From contig CAJUOD010000061.1 of NCBI GenBank assembly GCA_910587875.1, positions 1 to 16,452 of the forward strand: a stretch of DNA of 16,452 bases. Reading direction: 5' to 3'. The notes beneath the pieces are model-generated. The model made no database searches. It had not been told where the DNA came from and saw only the letters and a list, made by a program, of their open reading frames with translations. The DNA is from an uncultured Oscillibacter sp. Lineage in GTDB: Bacteria > Bacillota > Clostridia > Oscillospirales > Oscillospiraceae. Positions 1 through 7,472 of this stretch are shown here, one piece after another (position 1 is the stretch's first letter; every line of letters starts with the position of its first letter). Made by a program: the position numbers and the translations under genes.

Positions 1-1463
1 TCCGCCGCCAGGTCCCCGGCCCGGCCATGGATCCACACGGCGCCCGCTGCCGCCAGCACCGGGGAGGCCCCCTGGGCCAGCAGGGAGGCGGTGAGCCCCG
101 TCAGCACGTCGCCGCTGCCCCCCTTGGCAAGGCCGGAGTTCCCGGTGGTGTTCACCAGCACGTTCCCCTCCGGCCCGGCGGTGACGGTGCGGTGGCCCTT
201 CAGCACCAGGATGCAGCCGTGTTCCCTCGCAAAGGCCCGGGCCGCGCCCACCGGGTCCCCGGCGGCGTTCCCGCCGATGCGGGCGAACTCCCCGCCGTGG
301 GGGGTCAGGATGGTGATCCGTCCCCGGCGGCTGTCCAGAATATCTATATGTCCCTCCAGCGCGTTTATGCCGTCGGCGTCCAGCACCACGGGCTTTTCCG
401 TTTTCTCCAGAAGATCCAGCGCCAGCCTGGCCGTCTCCTCCCGCCGTCCCAGGCCGGGGCCCAGGGCCAGGACGTCACAGCCCTCCAGCCGCTCCAGCAG
501 CTCAGGCAGGGCCCGGCGGCTCAGGCCGCCCCGGCGGTCCTCCAGAGGGAAGGGCATGGCGGAGACGCACTTGGCGGCCTCCACCTGCCAGATGCACTCC
601 GGGACTCCCAGGTACACCAGCCCGCAGCCGGACCGGACCGCCGCCGAGGCGGTGAGATAGGGCGCGCCGGTGTAGCCCACGGCTCCGCCCACCACGAGGA
701 CCTTGCCGAAGTCCCCCTTGTGGCCGTCTCTCTTCCGGGGCGGCAGGGCGGCGGCGGCAAAGTCCCGCTCCACCGTCTGGACGGGACAGGGGACCTCCCG
801 CACCAGGGCGGCGGGAATACCGATGTCATGGACCGTCACCTTCCCGGAGAGGAGGGCCCCGTCTCCCGCGAACTGGCCCACCTTGGGCAGGGAGAAGGTG
901 ACCGTCCGGTCCGCTCGGACGGCCCGGCCCAGAACCCGCCCCGTGTCCGCCTCCACGCCGCTGGCGATGTCGGCGGCGATGACGGTTCCCCGGCAGGCGT
1001 TGATGAGGTCTACGGCGGCGGCGTATTTGGAGTCCGGGGCGATTTCCCGGGAAAGGCCCACGCCGAAGACCGCGTCGATGACGACCTGACAGCCCCGGGC
1101 CCAGGCGGCCTGGGAGGAGTCCTGGGGGTCGAAGTCCTCCAGCTCCACGCCGCACTCGCTGAGGCGGCCCGTCTCCTCCATGGCGTCGGGGGTGAGGCGG
1201 CGGTAGTCCCCCACCAGGAAGACCCGGACCTTGAGGCCCATCAAAAAGAGGAGCCGGGCGGCCCCGATGCCGTCCCCACCGTTGTTCCCCGCGCCGCAGA
1301 ACACCGCCGCCCGGCATTTCTGGGGCTTGTCGGGCAGGGCGTCCAGAGCCGCCTGGGCCACCGCCGCCGCCGCCCGCTCCATCAGGTCGATGGAGGGGAT
1401 CCTGTGTTCTTCAATGGCCTTCCTGTCCAGTTCCCGCATTTGGGCCGCCGTCGCCAGCTTCAT
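1..1463 (-). CDS. nnr: Bifunctional NAD(P)H-hydrate epimerase / ADP-dependent dehydratase (3' end cut by window edge)
   Basis: Repairs damaged NAD(P)H: the N-terminal YjeF_N domain epimerises the R and S forms of NAD(P)HX, and the C-terminal ribokinase-fold domain dehydrates S-NAD(P)HX using ADP or ATP. Reading the minus strand from the ATG at 1463 gives 487 open codons to the left edge. The epimerase motif GAGNNGGDG is at residues 57-65. HKGDFGKVLVVGG opens the dehydratase domain, and GGSGDVLTG lies near residues 448-455 with the catalytic Asp at about 452. The family is usually about 500 residues, so only a short C-terminal tail is missing. A GGGAGGT ribosome site lies about 8 nt upstream, and a TTGCTC-17-TATAAT promoter precedes it. 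The gene is divergent from the XRE gene. The cytoplasmic housekeeping role is established for the family. Confidence 0.95.
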   Translation of the reverse strand, partial: MKLATAAQMRELDRKAIEEHRIPSIDLMERAAAAVAQAALDALPDKPQKCRAAVFCGAGNNGGDGIGAARLLFLMGLKVRVFLVGDYRRLTPDAMEETGRLSECGVELEDFDPQDSSQAAWARGCQVVIDAVFGVGLSREIAPDSKYAAAVDLINACRGTVIAADIASGVEADTGRVLGRAVRADRTVTFSLPKVGQFAGDGALLSGKVTVHDIGIPAALVREVPCPVQTVERDFAAAALPPRKRDGHKGDFGKVLVVGGAVGYTGAPYLTASAAVRSGCGLVYLGVPECIWQVEAAKCVSAMPFPLEDRRGGLSRRALPELLERLEGCDVLALGPGLGRREETARLALDLLEKTEKPVVLDADGINALEGHIDILDSRRGRITILTPHGGEFARIGGNAAGDPVGAARAFAREHGCILVLKGHRTVTAGPEGNVLVNTTGNSGLAKGGSGDVLTGLTASLLAQGASPVLAAAGAVWIHGRAGDLAA

Positions 1464-1500
1464 GAGTCCGTACCTCCCGCGTGTCGATTTTTATGCTTTG

Positions 1501-1529
1501 ATTATAGCGGGTTTCCGGGGGAAGAGCAA
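1501..1529 (-). promoter_or_regulatory. Sigma-A promoter of nnr
   Basis: On the minus strand, TTGCTC (1529-1524) and a perfect TATAAT (1506-1501) are separated by 17 bp. Transcription would start near 1494, about 30 nt upstream of the nnr start codon. Confidence 0.75.
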
Positions 1530-1558
1530 CCGGGGGCCTTTTATTTGTCTTGGAAACC

Positions 1559-1567
1559 TGGTAAAAT
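1559..1567 (+). promoter_or_regulatory. Extended -10 element, candidate promoter of the XRE membrane regulator
   Basis: TGGTAAAAT is an extended -10 box (TG-n-TAAAAT). The -35 region about 17 bp upstream is poor (TTTTAT), so this promoter would rely on the extended element. It would leave a leader of about 105 nt before the ATG at 1680. A similar TGGCAAAAT is at 1642-1650 but lacks a credible -35. No operator could be assigned. Confidence 0.4.
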
Positions 1568-1679
1568 AGGGGATACAACCCAAAGTTTACACGGATTTCT
1601 CCAAACGCAACACAAAATCCCTGGTCTTGCGCCGGGCATTTTGGCAAAATAAGGACATCAAATTCAAGGAGGTCCCCCG

Positions 1680-2570
1680 ATGTCATTTTCTGAAAACCTG
1701 CAATTTCTCCGCGCCCAGGCGGGCGTCACCCAGGAGCAGCTGGCCGAACAGCTGGACGTGTCCCGCCAGTCCGTCAGCAAGTGGGAGAGCGCCCAGAGCT
1801 TCCCGGAGATGGATACTCTATTGAAAATCTGCGACCTGTACGACGTGAACCTGGACACGCTCCTCCGGGGCAGCGTGGAGGAGAGCCGGGTGGGCGACAC
1901 GGCGAAGTATGACGCCTTCATGACCCGCTTTGCCTGGAGAATTTCCCTGGCCACCGCCGCTATCATCGCCGCCGTGGGCCTGTGCGGCCTGATGGAGGTC
2001 CTGGGCCTGCCGGAGGCCCTGGCGGGAGCGGCGCTGCTGCTGGTTGTCACGGTGTGCGTGGTGGTCTTTGTGGTCTCCGGCATCCAGTACGCGGACTTCC
2101 GCAAGAAGAATCCGGTGATCACCGACTTCTATACCGAGGAGCAGAAAGACGCCTTTCAGCAGAGATTCATCTGGCACATCGCCGGGGGCGTGGGCGCGAT
2201 CCTGTTTGCCGTTGTTCTGCTGGCGCTGTTTTTCTCCGCCTTCCCGGAGGAAGAGCCCTATGAGTCCTACAGTATGGCCTTTTTCCTGCTGATTGTCGCC
2301 GGGGCGGTGTGGTCCTTTATCTACGGCGGCATCCAGCACGACAAATACGATGTGGCAAAATACAACCGGGAGAACAGCCCCACGCCGGAAGCCAAGCGGC
2401 GCAGCGACCTGGCGGGCACCGTCTGCGCCGTCATCATGCTGCTGGCCACGGCGGTTTACGTGGGGCTGGGCCTGGCGCTGTACATGTGGAAAACGGCCTG
2501 GTGGGTGTTTGCCGTGGGCGGCATCCTCTGCGCCGTGGCCTCCGTAGTCCTGGGGCCCAAGGAGGAATGA
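1680..2570 (+). CDS. XRE-family regulator with C-terminal six-helix membrane domain
   Basis: The 296-residue protein begins with a Cro/C1-type helix-turn-helix at about residues 5-60 (GVTQEQLAEQLDVSRQSVSK followed by WE). A linker leads into about six hydrophobic segments, near residues 84-104, 108-131, 164-186, 198-218, 246-268 and 272-290. This arrangement suggests a membrane-anchored DNA-binding protein that senses envelope or metabolite signals; the ligand and target are unknown. The start is set by AAGGAGGT seven nt before the ATG. It stands alone, divergent from nnr and convergent with the HAD gene. The HTH is certain. The membrane segments are read from hydrophobicity, and the sensory role is inference. 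Confidence 0.85.
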   Translation: MSFSENLQFLRAQAGVTQEQLAEQLDVSRQSVSKWESAQSFPEMDTLLKICDLYDVNLDTLLRGSVEESRVGDTAKYDAFMTRFAWRISLATAAIIAAVGLCGLMEVLGLPEALAGAALLLVVTVCVVVFVVSGIQYADFRKKNPVITDFYTEEQKDAFQQRFIWHIAGGVGAILFAVVLLALFFSAFPEEEPYESYSMAFFLLIVAGAVWSFIYGGIQHDKYDVAKYNRENSPTPEAKRRSDLAGTVCAVIMLLATAVYVGLGLALYMWKTAWWVFAVGGILCAVASVVLGPKEE

Positions 2571-2572
2571 CG

Positions 2573-2601
2573 AAGCGCCCTCCCAAGACGGGAGGGCGCT
2601 T
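2573..2601. terminator. Terminator shared by the convergent XRE gene and HAD operon
   Basis: A perfect 12-bp stem, AAGCGCCCTCCC / GGGAGGGCGCTT, encloses a 5-nt loop (2585-2589). On the plus strand it is followed by TTTCTTA; on the minus strand the following T run is weaker. It begins 3 nt after the XRE stop codon and ends 2 nt from the HAD stop codon, so it probably serves both directions. Confidence 0.85.
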
Positions 2602-2603
2602 TC

Positions 2604-3221
2604 TTACAGTTTTACCGGGACCCCGGCGGCGTGCAGGGACCGGCGGAGGCGGGGCAGGTCCCCGTCGAAAATCGCGCCGTCCATTCCCACGAACCGGGCC
2701 CCCTCGATGTTGATGTTCAGATCGTCGATGAAGAAGCACTCCTCCGCCCGGAGGCCGTGCTCCCGGAGGAGGGTCTCGTAGATCTCCGGCTGGGGCTTCA
2801 AGAGCTTCCAGTCGGCGGAGACGAGCTTGCCGTCGAAGCACTCGCTGCCCGGGATGTGGCCGAAATACTGGGGGAGGTCCGCCTTGGCGTTGGAGAGGAG
2901 GTAGATGCCGTATCCCAGGCCCTTCAGCTCCCGGACCAGGTCCGCCATGCCCTCCATAGGCAGCAGCCAGCGCCGCCACCAGTTCCAGGTCAGCTCCCGG
3001 GCGGGGGCCCGGAGGCGCTCCGGCAGGCGGGGGCAGATCATATCCAGCCCGTCCTCCATGGACAGGGTGCCCCGGTCCATCTGAATCCACTCCACGGAGC
3101 CGAAGAGCTCCCGCAGCAGCAGGGCCCGGTCCCCCTCCGGGACGCCTAACTCCTTCACAAACAAGTCGGGCTTCCATTGAATGAGCACGTTGCCCATGTC
3201 GAAGACGATATGGCGGATCAT
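2604..3221 (-). CDS. HAD-superfamily hydrolase, subfamily IA (YihX-like)
   Basis: The 205-residue cytoplasmic phosphatase carries all HAD motifs: DMGNV at residues 8-12 (nucleophile Asp8; the DxGN variant is typical of YihX-type subfamily IA members), SN at 110-111 in LLSNA, Lys142 in LLKPQPEIY, and the paired Asp166-Asp167 in FFIDDLN. The cap lies between residues 15 and 85. YihX of E. coli is an alpha-glucose-1-phosphatase. Because this gene follows an alpha-glucosidase, a sugar-phosphate substrate is an attractive guess, but only a guess. The ATG overlaps the glucosidase stop as ATGA, implying translational coupling. It is last in its operon, just before the shared terminator. Confidence 0.9.
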   Translation of the reverse strand: MIRHIVFDMGNVLIQWKPDLFVKELGVPEGDRALLLRELFGSVEWIQMDRGTLSMEDGLDMICPRLPERLRAPARELTWNWWRRWLLPMEGMADLVRELKGLGYGIYLLSNAKADLPQYFGHIPGSECFDGKLVSADWKLLKPQPEIYETLLREHGLRAEECFFIDDLNINIEGARFVGMDGAIFDGDLPRLRRSLHAAGVPVKL

Positions 3222-4936
3222 GGCGCTTCCCCCTCTCCGGCCTCACAGGCCAGGACCACCACTTGATAGCCGTCCAGCCAGACACGGCCCTCCCGGCACT
3301 CCAGGCCGTCATAGTTGTTCAGCAGCACCCGGAAGGGCTCCGCAAGGGGCACGGAGACCCGGCCCCGGCCATAGTGGCAGAGCACCAGGACCCGTCTCCC
3401 GGACGTTTCCCCGGTCCGCCAGTAGGCGAACATCTCCGGCTCCTCCCGGAAGGCAGGCCGGAAGCCGCCGTGAACCAGCGCGTCCTCCCATTCCGGATCC
3501 TTCCGCAGGGCCAGAAGGCGCTTGTACCACCGCCGGACGGACTTCTCCGCCGCGGCGTCGGCCTCCACGTTCAGCGTTTGGTAATTGGGGTTCACCGGGA
3601 ACCAGGGCGTGCCGGTGGTAAACCCGGCGTGCGCCTCCCCGGTCCACTGCATGGGGGTCCGGGCGTTGTCCCGGCTGTGGCGGCGGCAGACGGCCATGGC
3701 CTCCGCCTCCGTCAGCCCGGCGGCCCGGGCGGAGCGGTACTGGTCCCGGGTATTCAGATCCTCGAAGTCCTCCACCGTGCGGAACTCCCCGTTCCGCATG
3801 CCGATCTCCTGGCCCTGGTAGAGGAAGGGGATGCCCCGCAGCAGGACGGACAGCGCCGCCAGGGCGGTGACGCTCTCATAGCAGCCGTCCCCCTCCGGCA
3901 GGAAGATGCCGGGGGCCCGGGGCCGGTCGTGGTTCTCCAGGACGTTGGCCAGGAAGACGGAAGCTCCGGCGTTCTCCTGGGCCTGGAAAATCGCGTCCCG
4001 CCAGGCCCGGAAGTCAAAGGGCCTGTGCTGGTACCAGAAGGACCCCCGGTGGTCGGCCAGGAAGTGGGCGAAGTCAAAGAGGGTGGAGAAATAGCCCTCC
4101 GGCCCGCCGAACTCCGTCACCCGCTCCGGGGTGATGCTGTACACCTCGCCTACGGTAAAGGCGTCGTGGGGGAGGAAGCACTCCCGTTTCAGCTGGTTCA
4201 GGAAGGCCCCGATCTCCGTGGTCTGGGGCAGCATCCTGGACACGGCGCAGGTGCCGTCGGGACTGTCGGCGGGGCCGTCCCGGAAGCTGAGGTCCTTTTT
4301 CAGGTTGATGATGGCGTCCAGCCGGAAGCCGGAGACCCCCTTGTCCAGCCACCAGTTCACCATATCGCAGATCTCCCGCCGGACCTCCGGGTTCTCCCAG
4401 TTCAGGTCCGGCTGTTCCCTGGCGAAGGTGTGGAAGTAATAGAGGTCCGAACCGGGGAGCTTGTCCCAGCAGCTGCCGCCGAACTCCGCCCGCCAGTTGT
4501 TGGGCGGGCCGCCGCCCTCCCGTCCGGGCTTTAAGTAGAAATAGCGTCCATATTTCCCCCCGGGGTCCCGGACGGCCTCCTGAAACCAGGGGTGTTGGTC
4601 GGAGCAGTGGCTGACCACCAGGTCCATGACCAAGTGCATGTCCCGGCGCTTCAGCTCCCGGATGAGGGCCTCCAGGTCCTCCATGGAGCCGAAGCGGGGG
4701 TCGATGCCGTAATAGTCGGAGATGTCGTAGCCCTGATCCACCATGGGGGAGGGGTAGACCGGGGAGAGCCAGAGGATGTCGATCCCAAGGTCCTTGAGGT
4801 AATCCAGCTTGGAGAGGACGCCGGGCAGGTCCCCGACGCCGTCTCCGTTGCCGTCCAGAAAGCTCTTGGGGTAGATCTGATACGCGGCTTTGTTCTTCCA
4901 CCAGGGGAAGCTGCCGGGGCCGCCGCGCTCAGGCAT
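3218..4936 (-). CDS. GH13 alpha-glucosidase (oligo-1,6-glucosidase / glucan 1,6-alpha-glucosidase type)
   Basis: The 572-residue TIM-barrel glycosidase of family GH13 has no signal peptide, so it should act on imported malto- or isomalto-oligosaccharides in the cytoplasm. Visible family regions: WWKNKAAYQIYPKSF at 12-26, DLVVSH at 105-110, the nucleophile Asp207 in GFRLDAIINLKK, acid/base Glu264 in TVGEVYS, and Asp337 in ENHDRP. QPDLNWENPEVR near 175-186 and MQWTGEAHAGFT near 429-440 are typical of the oligo-1,6-glucosidase/MalL/DexB branch. The DAIINLKK context resembles DexB more than MalL, from memory. The exact linkage preference cannot be read here. The start overlaps the upstream kinase stop by 8 bp, and the stop overlaps the HAD start by 4 bp. 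Confidence 0.93.
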   Translation of the reverse strand: MPERGGPGSFPWWKNKAAYQIYPKSFLDGNGDGVGDLPGVLSKLDYLKDLGIDILWLSPVYPSPMVDQGYDISDYYGIDPRFGSMEDLEALIRELKRRDMHLVMDLVVSHCSDQHPWFQEAVRDPGGKYGRYFYLKPGREGGGPPNNWRAEFGGSCWDKLPGSDLYYFHTFAREQPDLNWENPEVRREICDMVNWWLDKGVSGFRLDAIINLKKDLSFRDGPADSPDGTCAVSRMLPQTTEIGAFLNQLKRECFLPHDAFTVGEVYSITPERVTEFGGPEGYFSTLFDFAHFLADHRGSFWYQHRPFDFRAWRDAIFQAQENAGASVFLANVLENHDRPRAPGIFLPEGDGCYESVTALAALSVLLRGIPFLYQGQEIGMRNGEFRTVEDFEDLNTRDQYRSARAAGLTEAEAMAVCRRHSRDNARTPMQWTGEAHAGFTTGTPWFPVNPNYQTLNVEADAAAEKSVRRWYKRLLALRKDPEWEDALVHGGFRPAFREEPEMFAYWRTGETSGRRVLVLCHYGRGRVSVPLAEPFRVLLNNYDGLECREGRVWLDGYQVVVLACEAGEGEAP

Positions 4937-6599
4937 GGTAGCAGCCGCCCCCGATGAACTCCCGCATGAGGGAGGTCTTGGGGATGTTGTCCGCCGGGAT
5001 GGGCAGGAAGTAGTTCAGGAACTTCAGCAGGCGCTTGGCCTCGATGTACTCCTCGCTGTCCCGGGGCACGCCGAAGAGCAGGGGCTGGACGTAGGGCTTC
5101 AGCAGGGCCGTCTCGTAGATGAGGGCGGAGTTGAAGATCATGTCCGCGCTGTCCTGGAAGGGGAAGATGTTGTTCTCCTCCCCCCGCCGGACGGAGGGCC
5201 ACATCTTGATGGTGGCCTGGGCGCTGTAGCCCCGGGTCCGGGCGTCCCGCTCGATGCGCCGGAGGAGCCGGGCGTCCGTCGTCGGGATGCGGTTGTGGTC
5301 GTCGATATTCAGGGTGGTCAGGCAGCTGATATAGATTTTGTATTTGCTCTCGGCGGGCAGGGCGTGGGTGAATTTGTCGTTCAGGCAGTGGATGCCCTCG
5401 ATGACCAGCACGTCCCCTTCCTCCAGGCGGAGGAAGTTGCCGTTGTACTCCCGCTGGCCCTTTTTGAAGTTGTAGGTGGGGAGCTCCACCGTCTCGCCGT
5501 TCAGCAGGCGGACGCAGTCCTGGTTGAACTGCTCCACGTCCATGGCCCCCAGGCCCTCGAAGTCGTAGTTGCCGTTTTCGTCCCGGGGGGTCTTGTCCCG
5601 GTTGACGAAGTAGTTGTCCGTGGCGATGGGATAGGGCCGCAGGCCGTGGGCCCGGAGCTGGGTGGAGAGGCGGTGGGAGAAGGTGGTCTTGCCGGAGGAG
5701 GAGGGCCCCGCGATCATGACGAAGCGCACGTCCTTCCGGGAGGCGATTTCGGCGGCGATGTCTCCGATCTTCTTCTCCATCATGGCCTCGTGGGCCAGGA
5801 TCAGCGGCGTGGCCCCGCCCTGGGAGATGGTGGTGTTCAGCTCCGCCACGTTGGAGGCGTTCAGGGCCTCGGAGCGGAGGGTGGACTGGTAGAGCTCCCG
5901 GAAGACCTTGCGGGAGGGCTTGAAGTCCCCCAGATGGTTGGGGTCCTTCTGGGTGGGCAGGCGGAGGACGAAGCCGTTCTCGAAGAGCTCCAGGCCGAAG
6001 CAGCGGATGTAGCCGGTGTCCGGGGCCATGTAGCCGTAGAAGTAGTCCACGAAGCCGTCCAGGGAGTAGACGTTGACGTGGGAGTTGATGCGGAAGCTCA
6101 AAAGCTGGGCCTTGTGAATCAGCCGGGCCTCCCGGAAGAGGTCGATGGCGTCGTCGGTGTTCAGGGTCTTTTTCTCAATGGGCAGGGCGGCGGCGGACAG
6201 CTCCCGCATCCGGGCCTCCACCTTCTCCAGCAGAGCCTGGTCCAGGGTGAAGTTCCCCCGGGCCAGGAGGAAGAGGGCGCTGCTGAGGGAGTACTCCACG
6301 GAGATGCGCTCCACGTTCTCCCGGCCCGCCACGTCGTAGAAGGCCTTCAGCAGCAGGAAGACGGCGCTGCGCTCATAAGTCTGGATGCCCGGCTTGTCCT
6401 GGGCGGTGACCATTTTCAGCGAACAGTCCCGGTCCAGGACCTTGTGGAGCTCGCAGAGCTTCCCGTCCCGGTTCACCAGCAGGATGTCGCAGGGAAACCG
6501 GTCCTGAAAGTCCGCCGCGATGGCGCGGAAAGCAGTTCCGTGGGGGTAGGCGTATTCTGCTCCGTCCACGGTGACCTTGTGCATGTTCTTCTCTTCCAT
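4929..6599 (-). CDS. Nucleoside (uridine) kinase-like protein with N-terminal TGS and ThrRS-like domains
   Basis: The 556-residue protein has a TGS-like fold at about residues 6-65. A threonyl-tRNA-synthetase-like second domain follows at about 75-230. A phosphoribulokinase/uridine-kinase domain starts near 285, with P-loop GPSSSGKTT at 298-306 and the substrate-binding region TDNYF near 327-331. Proteins of this fused type are known in Clostridia and Thermotoga as uridine kinase-related. The HxxxH of true synthetase editing domains is not evident, so editing is unlikely. An in-frame Met at 6677 exists, but AGAGGAGG seven nt before 6599 and a promoter overlapping the upstream stretch favour 6599. 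It is the first gene of the operon with GH13 and HAD. The substrate is inferred from family. Confidence 0.88.
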   Translation of the reverse strand: MEEKNMHKVTVDGAEYAYPHGTAFRAIAADFQDRFPCDILLVNRDGKLCELHKVLDRDCSLKMVTAQDKPGIQTYERSAVFLLLKAFYDVAGRENVERISVEYSLSSALFLLARGNFTLDQALLEKVEARMRELSAAALPIEKKTLNTDDAIDLFREARLIHKAQLLSFRINSHVNVYSLDGFVDYFYGYMAPDTGYIRCFGLELFENGFVLRLPTQKDPNHLGDFKPSRKVFRELYQSTLRSEALNASNVAELNTTISQGGATPLILAHEAMMEKKIGDIAAEIASRKDVRFVMIAGPSSSGKTTFSHRLSTQLRAHGLRPYPIATDNYFVNRDKTPRDENGNYDFEGLGAMDVEQFNQDCVRLLNGETVELPTYNFKKGQREYNGNFLRLEEGDVLVIEGIHCLNDKFTHALPAESKYKIYISCLTTLNIDDHNRIPTTDARLLRRIERDARTRGYSAQATIKMWPSVRRGEENNIFPFQDSADMIFNSALIYETALLKPYVQPLLFGVPRDSEEYIEAKRLLKFLNYFLPIPADNIPKTSLMREFIGGGCYHA

Positions 6600-6667
6600 A
6601 GTTTGGCCTCCTCTGTATAGAATGGTCCGGGAGAGCCGGGGCCCTCCCGCGGGGGTTTGACAGGGAT

Positions 6668-6696
6668 ATTCTACCACACCCGCCGCCCTTTGGCAA
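6668..6696 (-). promoter_or_regulatory. Promoter of the kinase-GH13-HAD operon
   Basis: On the minus strand, TTGCCA (6696-6691) lies 17 bp from TAGAAT (6673-6668), which is extended by TG one base upstream. Transcription would start near 6661, leaving a leader of about 60 nt. The -35 lies 21 bp beyond the stop codon of the upstream ATPase gene. Confidence 0.7.
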
Positions 6697-6716
6697 GGAG
6701 GGGACCGCCCCCCGGA

Positions 6717-7472
6717 TCAGGATTCCAGCAGGGACAGGACGGCTTTCTTATAGTCCAGAAACTCTTTGCTCACCGCAAAGTCCATTTCCCGGGGCCGGGG
6801 AGGCCGGATGGACACCTGGGCGGCGACGCGCCCCGGGCGGCCGGAGAGGACGAGGACCCGGTCCGAGAGCAGGACGGCCTCGTCGATGTCGTGGGTGATG
6901 AACAGGACGGCCAGGTCCAGCCGGTCCATCATGCCCATGAACCACTGGTGAAGCTCCCGCTTCGTCAGGGCGTCCAGGGCGGAGAAGGGCTCGTCCAGCA
7001 GGGCCACGCCCCGGGAGCCCAGAAAGGTCCGCAGCAGGGCCGCCCGCTGGCGCATGCCCCCGGAGAGCTGGGCGGGGTAGAGCTCCTCCGTGCCCTCCAG
7101 GCCGAATTGGGGGAACCAGGCGGCGGCCTCCGCCCGGGCCTCCCGCTTCTCCCTGCCCCGGATGACCAGGGGCAGGGCGGCGTTGTCCAGCACCTTCTTG
7201 TGGGGGAGAAGCAGGTCCCGCTGGAGCATATAGCTGATCTGCCCCGGCGCGCCGGTGACGTCTTCCCCGTTCAGCAGCACCCGGCCCCGGTCCGGGGGCT
7301 CCAGGCCCGAGAGGACGTTGAACAGCGTGGTCTTGCCCCCGCCGCTGGCCCCCACCAGGCTGACCAGCTCCCCCTGCCCCAGGGTGAGGGAGACGTCTTC
7401 CAGGATGGTTCTGCCGTCGTAGGACTTGGCGACGCCCTCCGCCTGGAGGGCGGGAACCGTCCGGCCCGTCAT
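6717..7472 (-). CDS. thiZ: ABC transporter ATP-binding protein of the thiamine-precursor importer
   Basis: The 251-residue cytoplasmic ATPase energises the importer. It shows Walker A GASGGGKTT at 41-49, a Q-loop Gln84 in YMLQRDLLLP, the signature LSGGM at 136-140, Walker B VALLDEP at 156-162, the D-loop ALDAL and switch His194 in THD. It resembles the TauB/SsuB/ThiZ branch. Its assignment to thiamine-precursor uptake rests on the operon: the TPP riboswitch, DUF77 protein, permease and NMT1-type lipoprotein lie upstream on the same strand. The ATG overlaps the lipoprotein stop as ATGA. It is the last gene. No convincing intrinsic terminator follows; only a G/C-rich imperfect hairpin lacking a T tract lies before the next promoter. 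Confidence 0.92.
   Translation of the reverse strand: MTGRTVPALQAEGVAKSYDGRTILEDVSLTLGQGELVSLVGASGGGKTTLFNVLSGLEPPDRGRVLLNGEDVTGAPGQISYMLQRDLLLPHKKVLDNAALPLVIRGREKREARAEAAAWFPQFGLEGTEELYPAQLSGGMRQRAALLRTFLGSRGVALLDEPFSALDALTKRELHQWFMGMMDRLDLAVLFITHDIDEAVLLSDRVLVLSGRPGRVAAQVSIRPPRPREMDFAVSKEFLDYKKAVLSLLES

Noticed and set aside
27..1652. 541-codon open frame on the plus strand
   Set aside because: It is antisense to nnr, which has full family motifs and a good promoter and ribosome site. The Gly/Pro/Arg-rich translation is typical of shadow frames in GC-rich DNA.
3263..4534. 423-codon plus-strand frame opposite the GH13 gene
   Set aside because: Shadow of the alpha-glucosidase; no domain or ribosome site.
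4890..6620. 576-codon open frame on the plus strand
   Set aside because: It is antisense to the TGS/uridine-kinase gene; low-complexity Gly/Val/Gln composition and no recognisable domain.
6657..6662. Perfect TTGACA on the plus strand
   Set aside because: No -10 at suitable spacing and no plus-strand gene downstream; the local promoter runs on the minus strand.
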